NCBI GenBank assembly: GCA_950097015.1 | Contig: CATNEN010000007.1 | Span: 12,983,001-13,047,000 of the forward strand | From: Macrostomum hystrix | Lineage: Eukaryota > Platyhelminthes > Macrostomidae | Length of the DNA: 64,000 nucleotides | Direction: 5' to 3' | Shown here: positions 1-10,494 of the stretch, one piece after another | How the letters are laid out: each line of letters opens with the position of its first letter | Numbering within the stretch: position 1 is the stretch's first letter | Made by a program: the position numbers and the translations under genes | The notes under the pieces: model-generated | Database searches by the model: none | Seen by the model: only the letters and a program-made list of their open reading frames with translations | What the model was told of the DNA's origin: nothing

Positions 1-148
1 GACAGAGTAGAGGGGAAGCAGTGGAGAGGGAGGCAGTGGAGAGGGAGACAGAGTAGAGGGGAAGCAGTGGAGAGGGAGGCAGTGGAGAGGGAGGCAGAGT
101 AGAGGGGAGGCAGAGTAGAGGAGAGGCAGAGTAGAGTGGAGGCAGTGA
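1..148. repeat. Purine-rich minisatellite at the left edge
   Basis: Irregular tandem units of AGGCAGAGTAGAGGGG and AGGCAGTGGAGAGGG type fill the first 148 bases and probably continue beyond the window. It lies downstream of the last visible exon of the minus-strand receptor gene, so it is probably intronic. Confidence 0.85.
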
Positions 149-197
149 GAGAAGTTGTCGCTCAAATCTGCAAGTCAACCTGAGTGAAATTTCTCAC

Positions 198-251
198 CTG
201 TGACGCGATCCGGGTGAGGATTCGTTTCACCGCATCAGCTTTGGAGGTTGG
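198..251 (-). CDS. Receptor ectodomain, exon F
   Basis: 54 nt, 18 codons, phase 0 to 0, acceptor ATCTGCAG and donor TCACAG|GTGAGA. It encodes PTSKADAVKRILTRIASQ. The gene continues beyond the window edge. Confidence 0.5.
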
Positions 252-3043
252 CTGCAGATTAAAACACAATGTCGAAATATATTAGCCAGCGGGATTGCAG
301 CTGACACTCATGGAAATAAGCGGGCCTGCTCCTACCTCCAGGACAGCCAGGTAAACTCTTGCTCTCCAACTGCTGAGCGCGCTCCTGCTAAATGCATCCA
401 TATCGGCTCCGACACCGCCCGCTGATGGCATCAGCAGCACCCAGGTCTCATTCCAGCCCGCACTTAGCAGCTGCAGTTGGTTGGGGATAGAACACTGGTC
501 ATACTGCCTGACACTGGTCATACTGCCTGACACTGGTCATACTGCCTGACACTGGTCATACTGCCTGACACTGGTCATACTGCCTGACACTGGTCATACT
601 GCCTGACACTGGTCATACTGCCTGACACTGGTCATACTGCCTGACACTGGTCATACTGCCTGACACTGGTCATACTGCCTGACACTGGTCATACTGCCTG
701 ACACTGGTCATACTGCCGGACATGCATTAGACTCGCTTTATATGTAACTCAGTGCTTAAAATATTTTTACTTCCTGAGTCTCCTAAAATCTGTCCTTACA
801 GCGATTTCTGCTGTTGTAATTCATTCTATGCAGTAGAGACCAAAGTTGCTCAATATCTGATATTTGTTGAGGTTCTTGAGGTAGAAGGGAAAACTCATGC
901 ATCATGAACTCAGAATGAATCTATGTTTGCCACCCTGATATGGAGTGCTGGTTCTCGAAGCAATCGCAGACACTGGGCATGAAGTGAACTGGCAAACAGC
1001 TCAAGACGCACTTCAAATGCATTATGTCATTCCTTATGCTGTGCCTGCACCTGCTCCTGAGCTCTGTCTGAGCATGGACTCACAGCAAAGGACCATTCAC
1101 TCACCGACTTGAAACCCTCCGCCGTCAGGTTGACGGGCCAGGAGATGACGAACTGCCGTGTTCCGGTTCTCCGACGGTCGGTCAGCAAGCCGGTGAGCAG
1201 CTCTGCATAATCAGCAGCGTCATGGGACAGGTGCACCAAGTCAGTAACAGAGCTGGCCGCTCCGACATGGCAACCATCTGCATTTTTTAATTAAGCTAGG
1301 TAGGTAAGGTAGGCAAGGTAGGGGAGGCTCCGTGGTAAACGGCAAGGTAGCTTTGGCTCCATGGTAGACGGCACGGTAGGGGAGGCTCCGTGGTAAACGG
1401 CAAGGTAGGTTTGGCTCCGTGGTAGACGGCACGGTAGGGGAGGCTCCGTGGTAGACGGCAAGGTAGGGGAGGCTCGGTGGTAGACGGCAAGGTAGGTTTG
1501 GCTCCGTGGTAGACGGCACGGTAGGGGAGGCTCCGTAGTAGACGGCAAGGTAGGGGAGGCTCCGTGGTAGACGGCACGGTAGGGGAGGCTCCGTGGTAGA
1601 CGGCAAGGTAGGGGAGGCTCGGTGGTAGACGGCAAGGTAGGTTTGGCTCCGTGGTAGACGGCACGGTAGGGGAGGCTCCGTAGTAGACGGCAAGGTAGGG
1701 GAGGCTCCGTGGTAGACGGCACGGTAGGGGAGGCTCCGTAGTAGACGGCAAGGTAGGGGAGGCTCCGTGGTAGACGGCACGGTAGGGGAGGCTCCGTAGT
1801 AGACGGCAAGGTAGGGGAGGCTCCGTGGTAGACGGCACGGTAGGGGAGGCTCCGTAGTAGACGCAAGGTAGGGGAGGCTCCGTGGTAGACTGCACGGTAG
1901 GGGAGGCTCCGTAGTAGACGGCAAGGTAGGGGAGGCTCCGTGGTAGACGGCACGGTAGGGGAGGCTCCGTAGTAGACGGCAAGGTAGGGGAGGCTCCGTG
2001 GTAGACGGCACGGTAGGGGAGGCTCCGTAGTAGACGGCAAGGTAGGGGAGGCTCGGTGAGTGGGCAGGGGGCAAGCGGCCCAGATCACCTGCAGCTCACC
2101 GCTAATGATTAGCGCAGCCGCGGTCGGAAGGAAGCGAAGCGCTGCTGCCAGCAGTCGGTTCTCCGCAATACAGCGCAGTTTGTTGGTAGCGGTGGCGAAG
2201 GAGACGTCAGCGTAGCCGTGCAGGACGGAGACGCTGGCTGGCCCGGCCGCAACTGTAGCGCTGCAGTTGCCGCTCCACTCGATGTGCACGAGCGTGAGTT
2301 TCGGAGAGCCGAAAGCAGCTGCAGTTACATAACAGTTAGATTATTGATTTTCGTTACAACCTTTATTTATCATTTACCTTGTTTCAGCAGAACTTGGAAT
2401 CGTAAATACGAGTAGCAGAGCATGGAGGGGCTCAATCATAAATTATCCAGGCATTTAAGCCAGCTGTCTGTGGTTGTCGGCACTGCAGCTCAGCCGCATG
2501 GAAAATTCTCCCACTCCGCTGCATTCCCAGCCCGCACAGTGAGTGGCAGCTGGCTGGCTCTGGTGTTTCCGTATGTCTCTCTATCAGGACCTGCGCCATG
2601 CCCTGTAGCCGCATCGATCGCCCGCTGTAGCAACAAAGCTGTTGGCAGGACCAGAACGCTTTGACGTGAATTGCCGCATCGATCGCCCGCTGTAGCAACA
2701 AAGCTGTTGGCAGGACCAGAACGCTTTGACGTGAATTGCCGCATCTCTCACCTTCTCGCCTCAGCACTGAGCTCTGTGTACAGACTAAAAAGTTCGAAAC
2801 TCACTGGCTGCAACCACGGCCTCTGCTCTAGTTGCGGTCTGCACGGAGGCGATCTCGAAGACTTCGCTGGTCAGGTTTAACCAGAGCTGCCCACCGAGAC
2901 ACTCTGCTGAGCTCTGGTAGATTGCTGCGGGTTTTTAAGTACTAATTAATTAGGAAAGAGAGGCTTACGTGCACAACCTGCGGGTGGTCAGCGCCATACA
3001 GGTTCAGTTTGTTCACCCTGATTGGGATTGTGTGGCTCAGCTC
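198..3043 (-). CDS. Partial receptor ectodomain, ANF-receptor / type-1 periplasmic-binding-like (six exons, continues off the left edge)
   Basis: Six minus-strand exons join in phase: 3043-2969, 2901-2805, 2318-2100, 1277-1105, 470-336 and 251-198. All have AG acceptors and GT donors, and together give about 251 residues without a stop. The order of motifs resembles the ligand-binding region found in receptor guanylate cyclases and class C GPCRs: a strand KLTLVHIEWSGNC like the 'LELVY.D..C' strand, then AALIISDGCHVGAASSV like 'aIIGPGCS.a..sva', then FVISWP, then LLSAGWNETWVLLMPS like 'LL..FGW..VALIYS', then ARVYLAVLEPTS and KRILTRIAS. N-glycosylation sequons (NLT, NCS, NET) support an extracellular location. 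The signal peptide, transmembrane helix and cytoplasmic domain are not visible, so the receptor subtype is unknown. The exon chain is seen; the family call is from memory of the fold's motif pattern. Confidence 0.55.
336..470 (-). CDS. Receptor ectodomain, exon E
   Basis: 135 nt, 45 codons, phase 0 to 0, acceptor AACTGCAG and donor CTGGAG|GTAGGA. It encodes the SAGWNETWVLLMPS segment that most resembles the ANF-receptor fold. Confidence 0.6.
494..721. repeat. 19-bp minisatellite (ACTGGTCATACTGCCTGAC)
   Basis: Twelve copies in 228 bp, nearly identical; the last copy has CCGGAC. It sits in the receptor intron 24 bp upstream (on the minus strand) of the acceptor of exon E. Confidence 0.97.
1105..1277 (-). 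CDS. Receptor ectodomain, exon D
   Basis: 173 nt, phase 1 to 0. It starts after an ATGCAG acceptor and ends AAGTCG|GTGAGT. It contains GCHVGAASSV, FVISWP and an NLT sequon. Confidence 0.6.
1296..2056. repeat. 29-bp minisatellite (GGTAGGGGAGGCTCCGTGG-type)
   Basis: About 26 tandem copies of a 29-bp unit. Two variants alternate (GTGGTAGACGGCAC and GTAGTAGACGGCAA), forming a 58-bp higher-order dimer. It lies wholly inside the intron between exons C and D. Long open frames here are repeat artefacts. Confidence 0.95.
2100..2318 (-). CDS. Receptor ectodomain, exon C
   Basis: 219 nt, phase 1 to 1, from acceptor CTGCAG to donor ATTAGCG|GTGAGC. It carries the SGNC and AALIIS segments of the ligand-binding fold. 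A second donor six codons downstream (CTGCAG|GTGATC) exists but would break the frame into exon D. Confidence 0.6.
2608..2737. repeat. 65-bp perfect tandem duplication
   Basis: Two identical copies (2608-2672 and 2673-2737), with the first bases of a third (GCCGCATC) at 2738. It lies in the intron between exons B and C of the receptor gene. Confidence 0.9.
2805..2901 (-). CDS. Receptor ectodomain, exon B
   Basis: 97 nt, phase 0 to 1, reading CLGGQLWLNLTSEVFEIA onward to a GCAGCCA|GTGAGT donor. It contains an NLT sequon. Confidence 0.55.
2969..3043 (-). CDS. Receptor ectodomain, exon A
   Basis: 75 nt, phase 0 to 0, ending GTGCAC then GTAAGC. The preceding in-frame TAG is the acceptor itself (GGGTAG), so the exon cannot be extended upstream in this frame. 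It could be the first visible exon or follow an unseen one. Confidence 0.5.
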
Positions 3044-4500
3044 CTACCCAATTTCTGCAGTCGCCCGTCTGCCAGGAGGCTCAGCAGAGTGAGGCATAGA
3101 ATGGCGGCAGCAGCAGCCTCATGGCCTGCAGGTGGCATTAGCTCATTAGCTGGTCCGTTAACTTGCGCATGCAGAGCTGCTGGTCCTGCCGTCGCAGTGA
3201 AACCCTCAAAGCCGACCGAGCCAGTCGGCTTCACGCCTTTTCACCGTCAGCAGCCAGAACGAAATTTCATTCTGGCAGGAACCCTGGGCTCACCCAATGC
3301 GATCGGCAGCGATGAAGCCACGGAGTACAGTCTCGGGTCCATGGGGTGGTCTCCCCCCACTCTCTCCCAGCCAATGAGAGGCCACGCGAAGCAAAAATGA
3401 TTTGGGCGTGTCCTCATCTGAGCTGGGACCGGACTGGAATGAATGCAGTAAAATCATTTCCTCCCTGGGAACTCTGAGCGCTAAGTCCGGTGTGACTCCT
3501 GGCACGCCAAAGCCTGCACTCTGAGACATTCTGACCTTTTCTGGATTAAGATAAGCCTCTCTAAGAGTGCTTCGCTGATGGAAGCAAACCTCCGGAGGTG
3601 AAGCGGGGGGCATTGCCTTCCGGGACTCTTGGGTATTCGCGCCAAGGCCTGAGACGGGAGCGTAGAGTTCTTTACTAGTACGATTGGCTAAAGGGATTTC
3701 GAGGTCTGGTTTGAGAACAAATTAAAGTCTGCATCCAAGGCTGCGAGGCTGAGCACTGAGTGGGCAAACGCCTTTCTGTTGCTCTTTCCTGAGTCTTTCC
3801 TGATGACAAGAGAAGTAAATAAATAAAAAATAAATTTCAGTATCTCAATTGAGCTCACATCCCACACAAGTACGAGCTAGCGTTGCTCCCGCGCGAGCTC
3901 AGGAGAGGCTCAGAGCCTCAGCAAGTGCTAGAGTGCAGAGTTAATGTGCCAAGCTGCTGCCACGGTGACTGCAGAATCTCAATGAGGAGTCCGTCTCAGA
4001 CATCACGTGTCTGACCTGCGAATGGATAAAATTCGGGTGTAATTTTGCGCGGAACCTACTGATGTAAATGCGCTTAAGGTTGATGGAAATTCTGAAATAG
4101 ACAAATGCAAAATTACTAAATTCCCAACGCGTGCGCTTATCAGTTCCATTGACGAATCCAATTGAAGCCTGCATGCACTGCTTACATCAGTGTAATATAC
4201 GGCTATTCTGCTAATATGCTAATTTACCTTGATTTTTTGTAGTCCTGCTCAAAGCACTGGGCTAATTTGTACCTGCTTCTCATTATATACTTGATGCAAG
4301 TTTGTTGTTGCCACAACTGCTTTCCTCTAGAATTTGCGTGGTGTTATTTTCCTTTCTTTTGCGCTGCCTGGCGGTTTCATAATATTTAATTCATCCGTTG
4401 CGCTTTCCTGCACTTTTATTATGTTTGGCTCATTATATCTTCATTTAGTTTATAGGCTATTTTCAACTGACCCGCCCCTTCGTTATTCACTAATTGTTGT
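3044..4500. other. No supported gene
   Basis: Mixed-composition DNA. A short minus-strand frame (3234-3037) contains a hydrophobic run (AAAAAILCLTLLSLLADG) that could be a signal peptide of the receptor gene to its left, but no splice pair was found that joins it in frame to exon A. Nothing else recognisable was found. Confidence 0.4.
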
Positions 4501-4764
4501 CAATGTCGCCCGATACATGTCCCAATGTCGCCCGATACAGGTCCCAATGTCGCCCGATACAGGTCCCAATGTCGCCCGATACAGGTCCCAATGTCGCCCG
4601 ATACAGGTCCCAATGTCGCCCGATACAGGTTCCAATGTCGCCCGATACAGGTCCCAATGTCGCCCGATACAGGTCCCAATGTCGCCCGATACAGGTCCCA
4701 ATGTCGCCCGATACAGGTCCCAATGTCGCCCGATACAGGTCCCAATGTCGCCCGATACAGGTCC
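4501..4764. repeat. 22-bp minisatellite (CAATGTCGCCCGATACAGGT-type)
   Basis: Twelve copies of a 22-bp unit in 264 bp with only two substitutions (CATGTCC in copy 1, GGTTCC in copy 6), implying recent amplification. All reading frames through it are artefacts. Confidence 0.97.
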
Positions 4765-5567
4765 CAATTTCGTTCTAATAAAGTTAACTCTGCCTACTGA
4801 TCCATTTAATAAGGCTTCACCAAAGTTCTAATTCTCTAATTCTAAAGAAGGAGTTGGGCCCATCTATCGTCATTTAAATCGACGTCATCTTTTCTAAGAC
4901 ACAGTTGGGACAATTCAGAGCCGTGCACCGAAGTTCTACCACTGGTGGTCGTTCGGATATTAAAAAAAAGAACAGTCGACAACTAAAATTCAAGTGTGGA
5001 GCAGAAGTACACCCCAGCAGCTGCAGTTGAGAAGGCCCACAGATGTCGGATGACTCCGGTAGGACAAGGCAAGCTAGGGAGACAAAAAAGTAGCTCTTCC
5101 AGAAAGTTAAATTTTGAAAGCTTTTCACCTGGAAAATTCGAAAGTCAAGGCTGGATGCCATCTGGATATTGCAGGATTGGGAAAGCCACACGACTCTCTG
5201 GCTCGATCCAGCAGCAGTCTGGTGAGTGACATCCGATCAGACAAAAGGCTATTATTGCTCTTCTAGGTCAATACTGAGCCAGCGAGAAAGCAGCGTCAAA
5301 TTCTCTACAACCTGGCATTCACATTCCTCAAAGCAACTTTTAGCTGCCTGTCTGAGCTGTGAAGCAATGGCAAGCTTCAACTGACTGGTCCCAGTGAGCG
5401 AGGCTGGCCTTGTATCGGTAATCTTGCTTCTTGGGTTCCTACTTACGGAGCGAAAGTATTCGCAGCAAAATATTGAGAACAGAGTCCGAAAAACATCGGG
5501 GAATGCAAGCTTTTTTGAGCCTTTGATAGTATATTCGCACCTGCCAAGCATATCTGATTTCATGACA
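4765..5567. other. No supported gene; unassigned minus-strand open frames
   Basis: Two minus-strand frames of about 105 codons (5191-4874 and 5563-5252) are open, but they have no recognisable domain or convincing splice context. The stretch may be the 3' flank of the secreted-protein gene to the right. Confidence 0.3.
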
Positions 5568-5701
5568 CAATAGTGAAGATTGTGGTTTCTTGTGTTGCCA
5601 TTGGCATCGTTCGATAAGTCTCGCTTTCATTGGCACAACAGTGAAGAATATTGCTTCTTGTGTTGCCATTGGGCATCGTTCGATAAGTCTCGCTTTCATC
5701 G
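5568..5701. repeat. Imperfect 67-bp tandem duplication
   Basis: The segments ending CGATAAGTCTCGCTTTCATT and CGATAAGTCTCGCTTTCATC share CTTGTGTTGCCATTGG and neighbouring sequence. It lies just 3' of the minus-strand stop codon at 5723, so it probably falls in its 3' UTR or flank. Confidence 0.8.
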
Positions 5702-5722
5702 GTTCACTCTTTCTCCGAGCCG

Positions 5723-6143
5723 CTAGCCCTGCCTGCACCAGTCGTCCAGCTGCACGAACTCGGCCAGCGTCAGCAGCCGAGTGCTCAGGCCGAAGCAGGA
5801 GATGCTGCCCTGCACTGAGTACTGCGCGTCCCCAGGAAAGCCGCCCAGCTGCAGGCATTGGAAATTGGCGCTGTTCAGGTTGCTGGCCGATTTGGTCGAG
5901 TCCAGAGTGGCGGGGTGCATGCTCCCGTTATAGAAGAAGCTGACGTCGCGGTCCGTGTCGTAGGTCACGCCGGCTGAGACCAGGGCGACTTTGCTGCTCT
6001 TCGTAAACACTGCGCCAGACTTTGACAGATAATATTTGCCATCCGAGGGCCAGAAGACCTGGTGCCAGGTGTTTCCATTGTACGTGTAGAAGTCGTGCGC
6101 CACGTTGACGCCGCTGCACTGCCGAAACGAAACGTACGTTCCG
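5723..6143 (-). CDS. PAN/LamG secreted protein, exon 3 with stop
   Basis: 421 nt. Acceptor TTCTTTCCACAG; ends with TAG-type stop at 5723-5725 after DDWCRQG. It carries most of the LamG fold. Confidence 0.8.
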
Positions 6144-6939
6144 CTGTGGAAAGAATTTAAGTATTGATTTGTTAAGGCGAGCCTACCCTTATCGACATAG
6201 CATGAGGAGATCCGTGTAGCACATAGATTGAGTGTACAGGAGAGATGGGGTCCTAATACTCACTCGATGTTCAAAGGGTGCTTGGCACGAACAAAGAAGG
6301 AGAACTTGTTGCCCTTGTTGACCACCTTCTCAAAACAGGGAGTCTGAGCCATCAGGTAGGAGCTCAGGCTCGTGGTGAAGTGCGCCCCCTCGGAGTCTAT
6401 CGGTACGGTGCCGCCCCAGAGCCGGTGGTTCAAGGGGTCGGCTGCGTTCTCAAGGCCGTGGGTGGCGAATCGGTAGAGCAACTTCAGGCTCAGCCGGTCT
6501 GCGATCGGCTCCGGTGATTGCCGCACTGGAAAGGATTGGCAGGAGCCACCTTCGAAATCTGCAGACAGCGAACTGACTCGTACAATAATTCATGGGGAAT
6601 ATTTCAGTCCAACCCCTGACGCACTTTTATCTTAAAAAATAATAGATTATGATTACCGGCCCTGTGGGAGATGCAGGGTCCTTCGGTCCAGAGCGTGAGC
6701 CCAGCGCAGCTCGAGTTGCCCAGGTAGCAGAGACCTGTCTCGCGGCTGAAGTGAAACAGGTCGCAGCGGAGCCGCTGGGTGCAGGCGACGCTGCAGAGAA
6801 TGCGAGACTTCGCAGGCTGGCCGAGCAGGGCGGAGCTGGGGCACAGAGCTGCCGGCACGAACTGGTTGGTCGAGCGCTCCGAGGCGCACTGGAGGAGCTG
6901 TAGCAGTGCTACGCAGCAGAAAAGCAGCTCTGCCTGCAT
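5723..6939 (-). CDS. Secreted protein with PAN/apple-like and LamG (concanavalin A-like) domains
   Basis: Three minus-strand exons (6939-6657, 6525-6264, 6143-5723) splice in phase into 321 residues. The chosen start gives a signal peptide, MQAELLFCCVALLQLL; an in-frame ATG at 7044 would bury it. Residues about 25-94 hold cysteines in a PAN/apple-like pattern (CSVACTQRLRCDLFHFS, then GLCYLGNSSC). Exons 2 and 3 form a LamG/Con A-like fold: YRFATHGLENAADPLN, then FSFFVRAKHP, then WHQVFWPSDGKYYL, VSFFYNGS and a terminal SISCFGLSTRLLTLAEF strand like 'i..fri.nraLs..Ei'. No transmembrane segment follows. Such proteins are usually extracellular glycan or protein binders; the ligand is unknown. Domain calls are from motif memory; the gene model itself is strong. 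Confidence 0.8.
6264..6525 (-). CDS. PAN/LamG secreted protein, exon 2
   Basis: 262 nt. Acceptor CTTTCCAG follows a pyrimidine tract; donor is ATCGA|GTGAGT. The phase 1 to 2 junctions restore V and D codons. Confidence 0.8.
6657..6939 (-). CDS. PAN/LamG secreted protein, exon 1
   Basis: 283 nt from ATG 6939 to donor AGGGCCG|GTAATC, phase 1. It encodes the signal peptide and the PAN-like cysteine region. Confidence 0.8.
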
Positions 6940-8287
6940 GGCTTCTAGGAGAGAGAGATTAGTACGGGTGGTGGGCTGGTGAATCGGAGCGCCAAGTTTA
7001 TAGCAACTGCTAGTTCCTCCTAGCATTGTCTTCGATCCAGCCAACCACAGATGCGAGCGTTTTCAGCCAACTTGCCAGTTTGACCTCGTGGGAATTTCGT
7101 AAAATTAAAGTTGCTGTGAGAGCTGTTGAGCTTTGTCAAAATGCTTCCAATGCCTTACAGACTCAGATGCAAAGCATCGATTGTTGTACACAGGGATATT
7201 CGAACATAATTACCAAAGATTCTCATGCAGAATTCAGCATGGCTTTAAAGCTTATTAAACTTATTGTTCCTGTGCTGTGTAAGCGAGGTAGATCACTTCT
7301 CTAATTCTCTTTTTCTTGCTTGAGTTTTTTAAGAAAAAAAAGTTTTCTTTATAGTTGTATTTTTTGCCCTGATTCCTAAGCCTCAAGTTTATCTGAACTC
7401 GACTAAAACTTTCCAAGACCATACTGCACAAGAAAAGCGTGGGCTTTCAAATTACTGAATCGTTGCATGTTCATTATAGCTACGTTTCATAAGAATCTTT
7501 GAATTTTATACACTGAACCAAAAATCAACTAGTCTTTAAAACCAAAAAAGTGACTCCTTTTAAATTTGCGAGCAGTTTGCTCTGACAATTTGTACGATTT
7601 AGGGATCGTGTTTTCATTTGCGCGACCTCTAGCTGTACAAGAATCAAAGGCGCGACCTCCCGTACAAGAATCAAAGGCGAAAGCCGATTTGTCTGGCTCG
7701 AAAGACCGGCCAAGTGCGGTCCTGGAGAACGGGCGGACTCCAAAAACCAAAGGAAAGGAAAAAAGGAAGTGGACAAAAGGCAGGAGGGGCGAAAGCAGAA
7801 GCGCAAGCACAAACCTAAGCTAATGTGCTCGCCTAAGCTAAAAAGCGCAAGTACACAGACCGTTTGAATTATGAGATCGTGGGGGGAGAGGGCCAAAGCC
7901 ATGCAGAGGCGGCCAGACACGTGCCAGGCACACAAGCCAAGCGAGACAGTGACGGGGTTTAGTTTAAAACCAGTTGAAGGCAGTTTACTTGCTTCAAACT
8001 ATAACTGCATGATCATAACTTAATTGACTACCGACAGAATCTAATTCTATCATAAAGCAGAATAAAAATATGCGTGAAAATAACTGGAAAGTCAGCTAAA
8101 ATTACCCAGGAAGTATCCACCGAGGGCAGTTTGTCTTGAAAATTATTTACTTCAGTTTTAATGCTTAAGTGCCAACGTCTATAATTTAAAATTAAATAGA
8201 ATGAAAATTCAAAATTTTCTAAATTCTAAATACAGTTTAATTAACATGTTTATGTCAGTATTTCGTTTCCCGTTTGGCTTAGCCATT
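6940..8287. other. No supported gene
   Basis: The promoter side of the minus-strand secreted-protein gene, then DNA that becomes AT-rich from about 7970. Frames at 7026-7304 (+) and 7566-7823 (+) are open for about 85-92 codons but show no domain or splice support. Confidence 0.4.
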
Positions 8288-8350
8288 GTGGATAGGCCAC
8301 AGCTATTTGCTATAAAGCTAAAGCAAATACAATAGCTGTGGCCTATCCAC
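8288..8350. other. Perfect 20-bp-arm hairpin (pre-miRNA-sized palindrome)
   Basis: The arms 8288-8307 (GTGGATAGGCCACAGCTATT) and 8331-8350 are exact reverse complements, separated by 23 nt that contain a further TGCT/AGCA pair. The total of 63 nt matches the size of an animal pre-miRNA hairpin, but a short palindromic MITE or a recombination product is equally possible. The surroundings are AT-rich and lack genes. Confidence 0.6.
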
Positions 8351-9187
8351 GCTGTCGTTCGACGTAGTTACGTCATATTTTATTTAATTATCAACTTTTT
8401 AGCTTTGTTTAACTGCAAATAATATGCTTTAGTAAGGAAAATTGTTGTTTATAGGATTATTGTTGCTTCTTTTGATATCACTTATTCAGCTGCAATTATC
8501 TAATTTAATAGCATTTACCTACGCTAAACATTTCCATTTGCTCTGCCTCTAAAGTGCAAAAAAACATTTGGTTTCAGGGTATCAATCTTAGCTATAGTAG
8601 GCATTGTTCTTGTTTCATTTTGTTTAGGCTATTAGTAGGCAATATTCTATAATCATGCATTTAATTATATATCACTTTCATATTACTTATTTGAGTGATT
8701 TAGTCACTGTATTTAATATGAAATAAGTGTGCTACTAGCTATTTTAATAGGAAGTTCTTTGCAGTTGACTATACAGAAGAGTATTTGCATTTATTGAAGA
8801 TTGGAGAGGTTGATAATGCAAAAGTAGACCTTAATATATTATCTGAAATCCTAGTTATGACAGTGCATGAGTGGTTCAATTTTTAATATAAATATATATA
8901 GTTATTCAAGATAGTTCTACCTTAAAAAACTTACAATGAAGTATATAATTTATAGAAAGAATTAAACTTGGCTTATGTTATCATTCTTATGTGCACAAGA
9001 AGTGTCTTTAAAGACAAATAAAGATAAATGTGTTTTTTAAGATAGCAAAAATGCTAGAGTTGATGTAAAGACAACATTTAATATTTATTAGACTACTAAA
9101 GATCTATGCTATATTAGCTATGAATTGATTTAGCTAGCCAGAAAAAATTTAATTCTAACTCTTAATTATAACTATATGCAACATTTA
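8351..9187. other. AT-rich DNA, nothing recognised
   Basis: Strongly AT-rich, no long open frame, no array. It ends at the TA target site of the adjacent transposon. Confidence 0.5.
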
Positions 9188-10183
9188 TGAGGGGTGTCAA
9201 AAAATCTGAATACTTTTTTTGCAAAACTTTTTTAACAGCCAGTAATCTTAACAGCAATGAGTTTTTTTATAGAATATTTTCTTGTAACAAATTATAAAAT
9301 AATTATATGAAATAATTTTGAAAAATCATAAACTGTTTAAAAGTTATGCATCTATTAACTACATTGGGATACTGCATCTCAATACATGAATAGGAACTTG
9401 GAGGCTGCATATAGAGTACTAGGAAACAGTAGGTCAGTTGTCTTTCAAAAAAGTTCAAATGCCTTTTTCAGTGGCAACTGAGACATTCTCAATATAGTCA
9501 CCCTTCAGTTAGATGCATTTTCCACTAGGTAAGTATGTTGTCAATAGTATCTGTATATGCCTACCTTGGCATTTCATGTGCAAAGACCCATTGCACTTCC
9601 TGCTCAAAGCAGTCATAGTTGGCATAAATCTAGTGGTACACTGTGCTCTAGGATACTGTTTCAGGCCTATGAATCATGCTCAGTTGTGTCAAACTTTCTG
9701 CACTGTTCAACCTTATGCACCAGAGAGTGAAGGCCAAGCAATGCTGTGCTGTCTTTGAGTTTATGTCCATGAATCCCCAGATTAGGAAGAAAAAAAGTTT
9801 TCTGCTTGCTATACATCCAAAAAAAGATTCTCCTTCAGTGACTGTTTCAGAGTGCCCTACAAGCAGAAGCAAAATACATTAGTACCATAGATTTGAAGAC
9901 TTATGATGTGCACACATTATCACAAGAAATTTTTTACACAATCTGAATTAGTGATTCTTATGATCTTTCAAAATTTTAGTCTAGTTCCTGCTCTTGTCAT
10001 GTATTTAGATGCAGTCCCCCACTGTATGTATCTAACTTTTGAACAGTTAGTGATATTTTCAAAAATATTTCACTATGTCATTTGTAAGTAAAGCCACTAT
10101 GAAAGGAATCAGTTGCTGGTACTGTTGCTGGCTGTTAAAAATAGTTATGTGAAAAAGTCCTAAAACTTTTTGGACACCCCTCA
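9188..10183. mobile_element. Mariner/Tc1-like DNA transposon remnant, 996 bp
   Basis: The terminal inverted repeats start TGAGGGGTGTC at both ends (left 9188-9198; right end reads GACACCCCTCA at 10173-10183) and continue imperfectly through an A/T-rich stretch. A TA dinucleotide flanks each side (9186-9187 and 10184-10185), as expected for Tc1/mariner target-site duplication. The interior is close to transposase size, but every frame is broken. On the minus strand near the left end, a Trp-Lys...Glu-Gly pattern recalls the C-terminus of mariner transposases. The element is therefore decayed and non-autonomous. Superfamily by TIR/TSD and size; subfamily not determined. Confidence 0.75.
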
Positions 10184-10185
10184 TA

Positions 10186-10494
10186 GTTTAAAAATTATAG
10201 TTAGCTACTCTTAATTACCAGTTAACAATCGCCTAAATTTAGATAATATTTTATGCTATCATACTCATTTCCTACATTCAGCCACTTAGTTCTACTAACC
10301 TTTACCAATCTACCAAGTCTTACTAGCTCATTCTCAGCCACCTGGTCTTACCACCCCATGCCTAGCCACCTAAAAGCAGGAAGCAGTTGTGCATGACTGA
10401 GCTCACCTTGCAAATGTTTGCTGCCAAGAACATTATGACACATGCAACCCTATTCACCATTACAAATTTGTAATGATATTTGACTAAGTCCTCC
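10186..10494. other. No gene; transition into the satellite
   Basis: AT-rich DNA followed by CT-rich sequence containing degenerate partial copies of the neighbouring 52-bp unit (for example CTTACCACCCCATGCCTAGC). Confidence 0.4.
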
